A stretch of 64,000 nt of DNA from Chryseobacterium sp. StRB126 (GCF_000829375.1 NZ_AP014624.1:4588001-4652000), one strand, 5' to 3'. Counted from the first letter of the stretch, positions 51,518 to 60,516 are shown. Notes: a model not told the origin generated them from the letters alone. Numbers and translations: made by a program.

Positions 51518-51808
51518 ATGAACAAGTCTGAATTAATCGACGCAATCGCAAAAGATGCAGGTATCACTAAAGTGGCAGCAAAAGCAGCTTTAGAATCTTT
51601 CATTGGTAACGTAACTTCTACTTTAAAGAAAAAAGACGGAAAAGTTTCTTTAGTAGGTTTCGGTACTTTCTCAGTAGCTGAGAGAGCAGCTAGACAAGGG
51701 ATCAACCCTGCAACTAAAAAACCAATCAAAATTGCCGCTAAAAAAGTTGCTAAGTTCAAGGCTGGAGCTGATTTATCAAATGCAGTTTCTGGTGCTAAGA
51801 AAAAATAA
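51518..51808 (+). CDS. hup: HU-family DNA-binding protein
   Basis: 96 residues. Nucleoid protein that bends DNA. MNKSELIDAIAKDAGITKVAAKAALESFI, then VSLVGFGTFSVAERAARQGINPATKKPIKI, the beta-arm region with the NP motif, ending with a Lys-rich SGAKKK tail. Strong consensus promoter (TTG, 19 bp, TATATTTG) as expected for an abundant protein; terminator follows. Confidence 0.97.
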   Translation: MNKSELIDAIAKDAGITKVAAKAALESFIGNVTSTLKKKDGKVSLVGFGTFSVAERAARQGINPATKKPIKIAAKKVAKFKAGADLSNAVSGAKKK

Positions 51809-51828
51809 TCATTCAGATTATAAAAATT

Positions 51829-51859
51829 CAAGGCTGTTTCTTCGAAACAGCTTTTTTTA
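51829..51859 (+). terminator. terminator of the HU gene
   Basis: GCTGTTTC/GAAACAGC stem with loop TTC, then seven T. Confidence 0.85.
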
Positions 51860-52356
51860 TGCCTTATAATTACCGATATTGGATAGATTATTAATTATGG
51901 ATTTGAATTCCTAAATTCAACTGTAATTCAATAGAAACAGACCTTCATTCGTTCATAAATAAACCTCCTCCGCTAGCTTTATTTTTAAAACAAAAGATAA
52001 TCAGGGATGATGGAAACCTTTCGTTTAGTAAGACCTTATATCATTCATAAATAATCTACATGCCTCCTAATTATCTACATAAACCTTAAAGGGTTTGATC
52101 CTTACGGGATGACAAACTAAGTGATTAGAACGAGGAGAAATTGCCCTTAAAAGAAACCATTAAGAGGTATGAAGATATTAAGTTTAGGCTAAAGCCTTTA
52201 AAGTGCGTATAATAAATAAGAGAGGCTGTCTCAAAAGCGAGGCAGCCTGTTCTATTGATGTTTAAAAATATTTCCTTCAATAAATCAGCTGAAAATAGAA
52301 ATAATGAAATCCAGTGCTAACTCCCATTCCCAAACTTTCCGCTTTCATCTTTCTGC
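51860..52356. repeat. repeat-rich intergenic region after HU
   Basis: No gene seen. Contains GGCTAAAGCC near 52190 (as at 3138-3203) and a hairpin AGGCTGTCTC...GAGGCAGCCT at 52224-52250. Two loosely similar TTCATAAATAA phrases at about 51955 and 52044. It looks like decayed repeat DNA. Confidence 0.4.
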
Positions 52357-52998
52357 TTATGGAGCCAGTCGTGAGATCTTCCAGTCCAGGTCTTCCAACT
52401 GATATATGATTCTATCGTGAAGACGGTTAGGTCTTCCCTGCCAAAATTCAATTTCGTAAGGTTTTGCAAGATATCCGCCCCAATGAGCAGGTCTTGGAAC
52501 TTCTGTATTTTCGTATTCCTTTTCAAGGTCTTTTAATTTTTCTTCCAGAAACTCACGGTTTGGAATTTCCTGACTTTGTGGAGAAACTACGGCACCTAGT
52601 TGACTTCCCTTCGGTCTTGAATGAAAATAACCATCGCTTAAATTTTCCGCTACTTTTTCAAGATTAGCTTTAATAATGATTTGTCTCTCTAAATTTGGCC
52701 AGAAAAAGTGCAAGCAGGCTTTATGATTATTCTCTATTGCTTTTCCTTTTCTGCTGTTGTAATTCGTATAGAAAATAAACCCTTCATGAGTGTATGCCTT
52801 TAGCAATACCATTCTTGTTCTCGGACAACCATCCTCTTCTACTGTAGAAACAGCCATAGCATTAGCTTCTGAGACCTCAGAACTCTCACTGGCATCCAAA
52901 AACCAGTCTCTAAACTGCTCAATTGGATTTTGTTTTATCTCACTTTCAATAAGTTGGGATTTATCGTACACTTTTCTTTTGTCATGCAGGTTTTCCAT
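52357..52998 (-). CDS. pdxH: pyridoxamine 5'-phosphate oxidase
   Basis: 213 residues. FMN enzyme making PLP from PNP/PMP. Segments: NAMAVSTVEEDGCPRTRMVLLKAYTHEGFIFYTNYNSRKGKAIENN (FMN and substrate contacts), HFFWPNLERQIIIKANLEKV, PRPAHWGGYLAKPYEIEFWQGRPNRLHDRI and the family terminus WKISRLAP. Complete. Divergent from yqgE with a 24-bp gap. Confidence 0.96.
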   Translation of the reverse strand: MENLHDKRKVYDKSQLIESEIKQNPIEQFRDWFLDASESSEVSEANAMAVSTVEEDGCPRTRMVLLKAYTHEGFIFYTNYNSRKGKAIENNHKACLHFFWPNLERQIIIKANLEKVAENLSDGYFHSRPKGSQLGAVVSPQSQEIPNREFLEEKLKDLEKEYENTEVPRPAHWGGYLAKPYEIEFWQGRPNRLHDRIIYQLEDLDWKISRLAP

Positions 52999-53022
52999 AA
53001 ATATTTTTTATTAAATTTGAGT

Positions 53023-53574
53023 ATGAATCACTCATACAAAGGTAAAATATTAATCTCGACACCTGACATTTCCGGCGATATTTTTTCCAGATCGGTAGTA
53101 TTGGTTATTGAACATAACGAAAGCGGAGCTTTTGGTTTGATACTGAATAAAAAGAATAGCCAGATGAGCAGTAAATTCAAGGAATTCTTTGATTTTAAGA
53201 TTGAGGTATATGATGGTGGTCCTGTGGAAAATGACAAGGTCTTTTTCATTGTAAAAGGAGGTGAAAAAGTTACTGAAATCTATAGTGATATCACCGATGA
53301 ATATTATCTTACCGAAGATATTGAGCGTATCATTAATGCCGTTTTGGCCAACGAACTGGATATTCACAATGTAAAAATATTCTCCGGATATTCCGGATGG
53401 GCTCCTAACCAGTTGGATAGTGAGGTTCAGAGAAAAATGTGGACGGTAGTAGATGTTTACAATCTTGATTATACTCTTCCAAATGACCAGACCTTATGGA
53501 AATCTATTATGCAGAATCTTGGTGGAGAATTCCTACTTTGGGCCAATTCACCTGAGGATATTTCACTTAATTAG
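53023..53574 (+). CDS. YqgE/AlgH family protein
   Basis: 183 residues from MNHSYKGKILISTPDISGDIFSRSVVLVIEHNESGAFGLILNKK, the typical UPF0301/AlgH opening. Further landmarks are VYDGGPVENDKVFFIV and IFSGYSGWAPNQLDSEVQRKMW. Function unresolved; reported as a regulator in Pseudomonas. A start at 52930 is rejected because it would lie inside pdxH. Confidence 0.9.
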   Translation: MNHSYKGKILISTPDISGDIFSRSVVLVIEHNESGAFGLILNKKNSQMSSKFKEFFDFKIEVYDGGPVENDKVFFIVKGGEKVTEIYSDITDEYYLTEDIERIINAVLANELDIHNVKIFSGYSGWAPNQLDSEVQRKMWTVVDVYNLDYTLPNDQTLWKSIMQNLGGEFLLWANSPEDISLN

Positions 53575-53677
53575 CTATATCATTTTCAAATAAGTAAAAT
53601 AATTAACAAATTTTAGGATTCTGTTAACCAATTTTAAAGAAAGTTTTTCCGTTCTTTGAAAAACCAAAATCACTGAA

Positions 53678-54262
53678 ATGAAAGGTATAACATTACTTGC
53701 TTTATCAATCTTTTCGACTGCTTTTTTATCATTTACTCCTCTTAACAAGAAATACATTGTCATAGATGCCGGTCATGGTGGAAATGATTGTGGTTCAGTA
53801 TATGCTCACTTTACTGAAAAAGACATCACCTTAAGTATTGCAAGGCAAATTCAGAAACTTAGTGGAATGCAGAATCAATATGAAGTGATTTTAATAAGAA
53901 ATGAAGATACTTATCCCAGTCTTTCGGAAAGAACCACTCAAATCAACAAATTGAACCCAGCAATGGTTATTTCACTCCATGTTAATACTTCTCTTCAGAA
54001 AGAGACTTCTATGCATGGAACTGAAATATATGTTCAGAATTCTGAAGATTCAAAGCAACTGGCGGGAAAAATCTATAAAAAATTCAAAGTCCGTAAAATT
54101 GAAGAACGTAATAATCTTCACATGTTAAGAGAAACCAAAGCACCTGCTGTATTAGTTGAATTAGGATTCATCAATAATTCTGCAGACAGAGCTTATATTA
54201 CCAGTGAAAACGGACAAAAGGAAATCGCACAAAAATTCGTTGACATCATCAACGGAAATTAA
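53678..54262 (+). CDS. N-acetylmuramoyl-L-alanine amidase (Amidase_3)
   Basis: 194 residues. Signal peptide (KGITLLALSIFSTAFLSF), then the zinc amidase: IVIDAGHGGNDCGSV (His ligand), LIRNEDTYPSLSERT (Glu), ISLHVNTS (His) and the catalytic Glu in AVLVELGFINN. Cleaves the amide between MurNAc and the peptide stem in the periplasm. No SPOR or LysM domain, so a minimal catalytic unit. Confidence 0.92.
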   Translation: MKGITLLALSIFSTAFLSFTPLNKKYIVIDAGHGGNDCGSVYAHFTEKDITLSIARQIQKLSGMQNQYEVILIRNEDTYPSLSERTTQINKLNPAMVISLHVNTSLQKETSMHGTEIYVQNSEDSKQLAGKIYKKFKVRKIEERNNLHMLRETKAPAVLVELGFINNSADRAYITSENGQKEIAQKFVDIINGN

Positions 54263-54295
54263 ATAAAAAAAACAATTTCTGATTTACTCAGAATA

Positions 54296-54338
54296 AAACC
54301 CGGTAAAGGACTTTGTAATGTTGTTGTTTACCGGGTTT
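54296..54338. terminator. long hairpin between amidase and class IV aminotransferase genes
   Basis: AAACCCGGTAAA (54296-54307) pairs perfectly with TTTACCGGGTTT (54327-54338); convergent genes on either side, so it can serve both. Confidence 0.7.
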
Positions 54339-54345
54339 GTCAATT

Positions 54346-55161
54346 TTATGAGTTAAAACTCTTTTGCCAGTTTTCTACCAATTCTGTAAATCGGGAAGTT
54401 TCAAAGGCTTTATTTCTTATTTTACCTACAGAAAATATGCCTTTCTCATCAGAAATCATTAGAATTTCTTCTGCTTTCTGAGATTCAAATGCAATAATCT
54501 CGTGTTCCTGGATATCAGCCAGGTTATTTTTATGTAAAAAAGTAATGAAGTTTTCCATTAAAGGCGAGATGTAGGCCCCTTCTGTCTGTTTCGGAACTTT
54601 AATAATATTTCCTTCCATGAATAAAAGATTACCTGAAGTAGTGCGGGCAATTCTTTTATTAGGGTTTAAAAGGATAACATCATCAAGGTCATTTTCCTGA
54701 GCGTAAATTCCGCCATAAATATTTTCAGGACAATGTACTCTGATATTGCTTAAGAGATTATTATTTACATTAATCTCCTTAATCAGATCCAGTTCCAAAG
54801 GTCTCTGATGAACCACCAGCACATCATCCATCTCTTCAACTTCATAAAAATAGGAAACTGAAGATTTTGCCAATGTTAAGGCATCCTGATTTCTAAATAC
54901 CTGGAAATTGATAATTCCGTTCTTTATTCCTTTCCCATCTATGATCTCCTTTTGGAACAATAACTGGAAAAATTCCAGTGTATAGGTTAAGGGAATATTC
55001 ATTCTCATCTTTCTCATGGAAGCCATCAGGAAGAAATAGCATTCTTCATCCATGATCAATTTGCCGTCTCTTACAAAGAAAGAAACCTTTACTGCATCGC
55101 CCCAAAGAAAGGCTCTGTTCTTTACATTCAATTCGTCTGAAGTAAAATATTGATTTTCCAA
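54346..55161 (-). CDS. class IV aminotransferase-like protein lacking the catalytic lysine
   Basis: 271 residues with the two-domain fold of PLP-dependent class IV enzymes (BCAT/DAAT/PabC): NRAFLWGDAVKVSFFVRDGKLIMDEECYFFLMASMRKM and ENDLDDVILLNPNKRIARTTSGNLLFMEGNIIKVP in place of EAILLN..G.ITE.TSSNIF. Where family members have the PLP Lys (as in DIKSLN) this protein has Arg141 in NIRVHC, and no other Lys is near. So it may be catalytically dead or use another chemistry. Confidence 0.7.
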   Translation of the reverse strand: MENQYFTSDELNVKNRAFLWGDAVKVSFFVRDGKLIMDEECYFFLMASMRKMRMNIPLTYTLEFFQLLFQKEIIDGKGIKNGIINFQVFRNQDALTLAKSSVSYFYEVEEMDDVLVVHQRPLELDLIKEINVNNNLLSNIRVHCPENIYGGIYAQENDLDDVILLNPNKRIARTTSGNLLFMEGNIIKVPKQTEGAYISPLMENFITFLHKNNLADIQEHEIIAFESQKAEEILMISDEKGIFSVGKIRNKAFETSRFTELVENWQKSFNS

Positions 55162-55192
55162 TTTTCGATGTGATTTATTTACAAAAAAATAA

Positions 55193-55210
55193 TGAACGAT
55201 AAATCGTTCA
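55193..55210 (-). terminator. terminator of the START-like gene
   Basis: TGAACGAT/ATCGTTCA perfect arms around AA, followed on the reverse strand by a T-rich stretch (ATTATTTTTTT). Confidence 0.65.
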
Positions 55211-55239
55211 TCAGTTTTATCATTTGATATAGTTCTGCA

Positions 55240-55626
55240 TTATGCAGCACCTAATTTTATTCTGAGGTTCTCAATAAGATTTTCCCAATACATTGCATTT
55301 TCCTCTTCATCCCCTTCTTCACAGAAATCTGTAATATTCAGTGCTAAGTCTTCTGTAATATCATCTATTGTGATGGTCATTTCAAAGAAATTTTTAGTTC
55401 CTTCATCTTCTTCCCATCTGAAACGCACGAAACCTTCAGGCTTATATCTGATCAAAGTGGCCTTTTCTGCAGGGCCTCCACCCCAGCTAAAAAAGAAATC
55501 ATCGCCTTTCTCTGTAACCTCATCCGCAAACCATTCAGACAACCCCTCCGCAGTAGCCAGATATTCATATAAAATCTCTGATAAACAATGCATTGGAAAT
55601 TCGTAATGGACTTTATGTTTCGCCAT
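55240..55626 (-). CDS. START-like domain protein
   Basis: 128 residues from MAKHKVHYEFPMHCLSEILYEYLATAEGLSEWFADEVTEKGDDFFFSWGG, a Bet v1/AHSA1-like opening, then EKATLIRYKPEGFVRFRWEED and an acidic end. Bacteroidota have this as a short conserved protein of unknown ligand. A start at 55653 adds only nine non-conserved residues. Confidence 0.8.
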   Translation of the reverse strand: MAKHKVHYEFPMHCLSEILYEYLATAEGLSEWFADEVTEKGDDFFFSWGGGPAEKATLIRYKPEGFVRFRWEEDEGTKNFFEMTITIDDITEDLALNITDFCEEGDEEENAMYWENLIENLRIKLGAA

Positions 55627-55787
55627 ATAATCTTTGTTTTTATCGTCCCGCAATATATAAATTAATTTTTTTATTACACAAAATTGCAGTTACTTTTTTA
55701 AAGAATCTGCATGATATTTATCAGAGATAAAAAATATGTATTATGTTAAGTATAAAGCCTTAAAACTGCCATGTGAAGCATAAAAAA

Positions 55788-55812
55788 AATCTCTCCGCTT
55801 GGAGAGACTTTG
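55788..55812 (-). terminator. terminator of the class III aminotransferase gene
   Basis: TCTCTCC/GGAGAGA stem with loop AAGC on the reverse strand, then eight T. Confidence 0.85.
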
Positions 55813-55815
55813 TCT

Positions 55816-56997
55816 TTAGTCTTCATTAAGAATATCCAGTATAATCTGACAGCCTTTTCTGATTTCGTCAAGAGATAATGTAAGGGGTGGAGAAATTCTC
55901 AAATATTCATTTCTGTATAACTGCCAGAAAACAATAAGCCCACTTTCCATACATTTCTTAGCTACTTTCAAAGTATATTCAGGTTCTCCCAGGTTAACAG
56001 CAAGCATTAAGCCTTTACCATTGATGTTTTTAATCTTTGGATGCACCAAAAGTTCTCTGAACAGTTTTTCTTTTTCTTCCACTTCTTCCATTAGACCGCT
56101 TTCCAGCACTTCTTTCAAAGTAGCATAGCTGGCTGCTGCAATCAGTGGGTTTCCTCCAAAAGTAGTAACATGTCCCAACTTTGGAGAATGAGACAGTGTT
56201 TCCATAATTTTTCTGGAACTCATGAATGCTCCTACAGGAACTCCTCCTCCCATTCCTTTCCCCATAACAAGGATATCCGGAACAATTCCAAAATGTTCAA
56301 ATGAGAATAGCTTTCCTGTTCTTCCAAACCCTGGTTGAATTTCATCCAGAATTAAAAGTGCCCCTACTTCTTCACATCTTCTTTTCAGTTTAATCAGATA
56401 ATCCTCATTCGGAACCAGAAATCCTGCTGCTCCTTGAATGGTTTCCAAAATAACACAAGCTGTTTTTTCTGTGATCTTTTCAAACTCTTTTTCATTATTG
56501 AATTCAATAAAAGTAACCATCGGCAATAATGGACGGAATTCTCTTTTATGATTTTCATTTCCTGAAACACTTAATGCTCCATGCGTGTTTCCATGGTAAG
56601 AATTTTTAAAGGATACAATTTCTTCTCTTCCTGTATATCTTTTAGCCAGTTTTAAACTTCCGTCGATAGCTTCTGCACCACTATTTACAAGATAAGTTAC
56701 TTCTAAAGGTTCCGGAGTAGCCTCTGCAAGTAACTTACATAATGCAATCGGTTTTTCCTGTGCATATTCTCCATACACCATTACATGAAGATATTTATCT
56801 GCCTGGTCCTTAATGGCATTAATTATTTTTGGATGTGAATGTCCTAATGTATTGGCAGAAACTCCTGCTACAAAATCAAGATATTTTTCCCCATCTGTAC
56901 CATAAATATAGTTTCCTTCTGCCTTTTCAACTTCAAAACCTGCAGCAAATTTTGTGGTTTGTGCCTGATATATATAAAAATCTTTGTGCATTTCCAT
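55816..56997 (-). CDS. class III PLP-dependent aminotransferase (aspartate aminotransferase family)
   Basis: 393 residues from MEMHKDFYIYQAQTTKFAAGFEVEKAEGNYIYGTDGEKYLDFVAGVS. PLP pocket: NSGAEAIDGSLKLAKRYTGREEIVSFKNSYHGNTHGALSVSG, LILDEIQPGFGRTGKLFSFEHFGIVPDILVMGKGMGGGVPVGAFMS with the Schiff-base Lys in MGKGMGGG. Acetylornithine/ornithine aminotransferase or 4-aminobutyrate type; precise substrate undetermined. The longer start at 57018 adds a hydrophobic non-family stretch. Confidence 0.92.
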   Translation of the reverse strand: MEMHKDFYIYQAQTTKFAAGFEVEKAEGNYIYGTDGEKYLDFVAGVSANTLGHSHPKIINAIKDQADKYLHVMVYGEYAQEKPIALCKLLAEATPEPLEVTYLVNSGAEAIDGSLKLAKRYTGREEIVSFKNSYHGNTHGALSVSGNENHKREFRPLLPMVTFIEFNNEKEFEKITEKTACVILETIQGAAGFLVPNEDYLIKLKRRCEEVGALLILDEIQPGFGRTGKLFSFEHFGIVPDILVMGKGMGGGVPVGAFMSSRKIMETLSHSPKLGHVTTFGGNPLIAAASYATLKEVLESGLMEEVEEKEKLFRELLVHPKIKNINGKGLMLAVNLGEPEYTLKVAKKCMESGLIVFWQLYRNEYLRISPPLTLSLDEIRKGCQIILDILNED

Positions 56998-57063
56998 TGT
57001 CTCAAAAAATTTCAGCAAAGCTATAAAAGATTCAGCAAATGCCGAAATTATTGATAAGGAATA

Positions 57064-57100
57064 AAAAAATCACCCTTAATTAGGTTAAGAGTGATTTTAA
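57064..57100 (-). terminator. terminator of the secreted-protein operon
   Basis: AAAATCACTCTTAA/TTAAGGGTGATTTT arms on the reverse strand, then TTTTT; lies after the 57126 stop. Confidence 0.8.
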
Positions 57101-57125
57101 TTGAAATATTAAGATTTGTTTGATA

Positions 57126-57902
57126 TTATAATACTTTTTCTACTGTTACATAGCTATCATTTGTAATGGTATAATCAGTAGCTCCACTTATTTCAGAAAT
57201 GGATTCCAGAGTGATATACTGTCCCTGTACAGCATATACAGAGATATCTAAACTAATTTTACGATTTGTTCCGTCAAAATTAACAGTATCTTCCAGCAAT
57301 TGAAATCTTTTCGCATCATTCAAATATAAACTGGCTCCTAATCTATTACTAAATGCTCCAGCAGGGCCTGTAAATGTAAGACTCAGATTAACTCTATACA
57401 ACCCTGTTTGCCGGATGTAAAGTCTGTTGATATTTGCTCCTGTTGTAGGAACATTTGTTTTCAGTTTTAGCGGATCTGCAAGGTAATTAGCCTTATCTAT
57501 AGTATTGTTTATTGGTAATAAAGCAGTACCTCCGGTAGTTGAAACTGAATTCAATCTAAATCTTGAAATATTATCAGATTCTATTTCAAAAGCCTTACTC
57601 CACACCAACCCGTCAAAAACCATTACCTGGCCGGTGCTTTTAACAAACAAGAGCATTCCTCTCAATTCTTCTATTCTGGTTGCAGGAGCACTAGCTCCCG
57701 TGTAAGGAAGATCTGTGTCTGCATTTACAGTCGGAAGTCCGAATCCTTTCACCCCTGTTGCCTCACTGGTATTGGTTATATACATCATTACCTTGTCATT
57801 TCCACTAGCATTAGAGTCCGGATTAGGAATATTGGTAAAATTCACTTGTGCACTGTAAATATTGATGGCCAATAAAGACAGTCCGAATAAATATTTTTTC
57901 AT
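57126..57902 (-). CDS. secreted protein of unknown function (third of a triplet)
   Basis: 258 residues, signal peptide MKKYLFGLSLLAINIYSAQ. Contains IEELRGMLLFVKSTGQVMVFDGLVWSKAFE and beta-rich repeats (RLNSVSTTGGTALLPINNTIDKANYLADPL; LYRVNLSLTFTGPAGAFSNRLGASLYLNDAKRFQLLEDT), resembling a trimeric C1q/TNF-like or phage-tail-tip fold by pattern only. Starts 1 bp after the stop of the middle gene. Same architecture as both neighbours. Confidence 0.7.
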   Translation of the reverse strand: MKKYLFGLSLLAINIYSAQVNFTNIPNPDSNASGNDKVMMYITNTSEATGVKGFGLPTVNADTDLPYTGASAPATRIEELRGMLLFVKSTGQVMVFDGLVWSKAFEIESDNISRFRLNSVSTTGGTALLPINNTIDKANYLADPLKLKTNVPTTGANINRLYIRQTGLYRVNLSLTFTGPAGAFSNRLGASLYLNDAKRFQLLEDTVNFDGTNRKISLDISVYAVQGQYITLESISEISGATDYTITNDSYVTVEKVL

Positions 57903-57903
57903 C

Positions 57904-58734
57904 TTAATAAGCTTTAATTAAACGTGCTGCGAGATAAGAGTTGATTGAGTTAGCATCTGTTCCATAAGCAGACAGCGATCCTCCTGATCCACCAATAGTT
58001 CTGATGGTAGGGATAACCCTCAACTCAGCCCCTACTGGTAACGAAAGAGTTTGGGCAAAACTGCATGTCTTATTTCCATTTGTATCTATAACAAATATGA
58101 GTGAATAATTAGACTTGGTAACGATGGTTTCCCAATTTCCTGTGGGTATATATCTAACCTGCAGAGTAAGTTTAAATTCTGTAACACCTATCTGAGCCCC
58201 AAGAGATCCACCGGTAAAACCTAAAGCAGCACCCACGTCATATATACCGGCCTGTTTTATCGTTACATTACTTGCATTTTTTAACGCAAGATTATCCACA
58301 AGAACCTCACTTTTGTTGTCTGGAGCTAAATAAACAGCAGAACCTGCTGAAAGACAAATCCCTAAACCAAAAGCAATACACGGAATTGAAATCCCTGAAG
58401 AGATTCCAAGTCTTGATCCTTTAGGCTGATATATCCCTTGAATCTGTCGCGCAGGATTCCACGCATAACCATCATACTTGTAATACTGATCATCAGATTT
58501 ATTGTAGATAAGCCCTCCTATAAGATTGGGATAATCATTAAATACATCTGTTACTCCAGCGTTATATTGTGGAAACGAAGTAAAACTGTTGGAATAAGGA
58601 AGTATGGCTCCCTTGGTTCCATCTATAACCTTTACAATATTTTTTGTACTATAGATATCACCACCAATACCAACCTGTGCCTGTAGAAGAAAGTATTGGC
58701 AAAAAAATGCTATAATTAATGTAATCTTTTTCAT
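57904..58734 (-). CDS. secreted protein of unknown function (second of a triplet)
   Basis: 276 residues, signal peptide (MKKITLIIAFFCQYFLLQAQ). Early phrase GTKGAILPYSNSFTSFPQ, then GLIYNKSDDQYYKYDGYAWNPARQIQGI, then a beta-rich C-terminal domain (NASNVTIKQAGIYDVGAALGFTGGSLGAQIGVTEFKLTLQVRYIPTG). Same plan as the flanking genes: short header, [GW]-type tag with a tail domain. Separated by 1 bp from both. Confidence 0.7.
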   Translation of the reverse strand: MKKITLIIAFFCQYFLLQAQVGIGGDIYSTKNIVKVIDGTKGAILPYSNSFTSFPQYNAGVTDVFNDYPNLIGGLIYNKSDDQYYKYDGYAWNPARQIQGIYQPKGSRLGISSGISIPCIAFGLGICLSAGSAVYLAPDNKSEVLVDNLALKNASNVTIKQAGIYDVGAALGFTGGSLGAQIGVTEFKLTLQVRYIPTGNWETIVTKSNYSLIFVIDTNGNKTCSFAQTLSLPVGAELRVIPTIRTIGGSGGSLSAYGTDANSINSYLAARLIKAY

Positions 58735-58735
58735 C

Positions 58736-59644
58736 TTATTGCATATTTATTTTTTCAACAATAATATCAGATATAGAATTTCCTGTAGTGTTCATGGCAA
58801 AAAACATATTATTACCTACACACCCTCCAATTAACATGGTTTGGTTTCCAAAAAACTTAAGTCTTACTCTGTCATTAGCATTAAAGACTCCTACATAAGT
58901 AAATGCTAACGATTGACCTACATCTATCGATCCGACAGGGATAGAACCTAGTGAAAGCAACCCTCCTGTAGTATTACTTACCGTATTATTCACGGGCCTC
59001 CAGGTGCTTCCGCCATCAGAACTAATTTCCAGATTTAATCTTGAATATAGGTTAGTGGATACTCCTAAACAAGTAGGGGTTCCAACATTAATGGCTCCAC
59101 TTTTAAATGAGATTTTATACAGACCTCTTGTTTTAAAAGTAATCATGTTACTAGGAGTACCTACTAAATCTACATCTGCTGAGATTTCATTTAGAGCCGG
59201 TGTTCCTGCAGTAAAGGGAACATCTACTGCAGCACATTGCTGATTTGCCCCTATAATACAGTTGGGAAGTGGAAATATCACACAGGGATCACAAGCTGTA
59301 GTAACAGTACCATTTCTTACAAAACGAGCCATTTTATTATTCTTCATGGTCGTAACAATAGGATCTGAAATTTTCCAACTTGTTCCATCATTCTGAACAA
59401 TACTCCCTGTTTCGCGGTTAAAGATAATGGAACCCTGAGTTCCGTCTCCTGTTGTCCCGGTTAATGAGGAAGGCAATGCCGAGGTTGTGTTAGCTCTCGG
59501 TAATCTTGTGGCATAATCATCTTGCTTTACGTGCAATTGAGCTCGAACGTCTGGCTGAAAGCCCGCAGTCTTGGAAATACCAACTTGGGCACCGATCTTT
59601 ATATTACAAATAATAAAGATCAAGATAATAAATTCTAATTTCAT
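58736..59644 (-). CDS. secreted protein of unknown function (first of a triplet)
   Basis: 302 residues, signal peptide MKLEFIILIFIICNIKIGAQ. Header VGISKTAGFQPDVRAQLHVKQDDYATRLPRANTTSALPSSLTG, then GTQGSIIFNRETGSIVQNDGTSWKISDPI, then a beta-rich domain with Cys pairs (TACDPCVIFPLPNCIIGANQQCAAV). The GxxxFN..T...NDG.SW phrase is typical of Bacteroidota exported proteins with tail-fiber-like C-termini. First gene of a three-gene operon with 1-bp gaps. Confidence 0.7.
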   Translation of the reverse strand: MKLEFIILIFIICNIKIGAQVGISKTAGFQPDVRAQLHVKQDDYATRLPRANTTSALPSSLTGTTGDGTQGSIIFNRETGSIVQNDGTSWKISDPIVTTMKNNKMARFVRNGTVTTACDPCVIFPLPNCIIGANQQCAAVDVPFTAGTPALNEISADVDLVGTPSNMITFKTRGLYKISFKSGAINVGTPTCLGVSTNLYSRLNLEISSDGGSTWRPVNNTVSNTTGGLLSLGSIPVGSIDVGQSLAFTYVGVFNANDRVRLKFFGNQTMLIGGCVGNNMFFAMNTTGNSISDIIVEKINMQ

Positions 59645-60478
59645 ATTGTCATTTTTAGATTGGCTTGACCTATTAAATGTATAAAATATTATAATTACTT
59701 AATTATGATCTTTATAAAAAAAAAATAATTCCAATATATTAGAATAAATACAACCAATAAAAACAGCTGTACTCAACAGAAAATTCTAAGTTTATGACAG
59801 AAAAAAAAATATTTTATAATTCTAAAATCTAAGGGCAAAATTTGAACAATTCTTGACTCTTTTTAGTGATTTGACTTGTGAAAATTTCACCATTTATTGA
59901 TTTAAATAATGATTATTTAACATTTTATATCATAAAACAATATTTCAATCTGGCTTTCATCCAGATTAAAAGCTAATTAATGATAATTAAAGAAATAATA
60001 TAAAACACTGATAATCATAACTATATGTTAAATCAAATAAATTTATTAAAAATGCCAAGATACTCATGTAATTCATTTTTCACCGTTACCAATATCATCA
60101 ATAAAATCGCTTTAGCATTTTAATTTTTCACTATTCAATGGAGTAAAATACGAAATTATGAGTTTTTTAATTAAATATTAATAATCAGCAAAAAACAAGA
60201 CTCTGTTTAACCAAAACCTACCTGAACAAAACTTAAATCACTATTTATATTTTTTTTTATTAGGTAATTATATACAATTTTACACTGACCCTAATATTTT
60301 ACTATTTTGACTCTGTCATTCTGAATACAGGCTGAAGGCCTGCGAACGCAGCTCAGAAGTGAAATGAAGAATCTAAGCCAAATATAAGATTCTTCCTTCG
60401 TCAGAATGACAATGGTGTAAAATTGTAGTTAGACTCCTTTTATTATTCAAAAAAGATAACAGATTAACCATTAGAAAT
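59645..60478. other. 834-bp AT-rich region upstream of the secreted triplet
   Basis: No gene seen. Most of 59645-60300 is highly AT-rich with no long frame and no exact -7 box in the triplet direction; the triplet promoter must lie near 59650-59720. At 60315-60410 a dispersed repeat is present. Such a long gap may hold a weakly conserved regulatory region. Confidence 0.4.
60315..60410. repeat. dispersed hairpin repeat, copy B
   Basis: Outer inverted repeat GTCATTCTGA/TCAGAATGAC (60315-60324, 60401-60410), inner GAAGAATCT/AGATTCTTC (60366-60374, 60387-60395) and a CAGGC/GCCTG stem (60328-60342). Reverse-complement relative of copy A at 33660-33735. Confidence 0.7.
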
Positions 60479-60513
60479 AAAAAACCGCTTTACAAATAAA
60501 GCGGTTCATTTTA
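60479..60513 (-). terminator. terminator of the LptA/OstA-like gene
   Basis: AACCGCTTTA/TAAAGCGGTT arms with a short loop, followed on the reverse strand by TTTTTT. Confidence 0.85.
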
Positions 60514-60516
60514 TAG

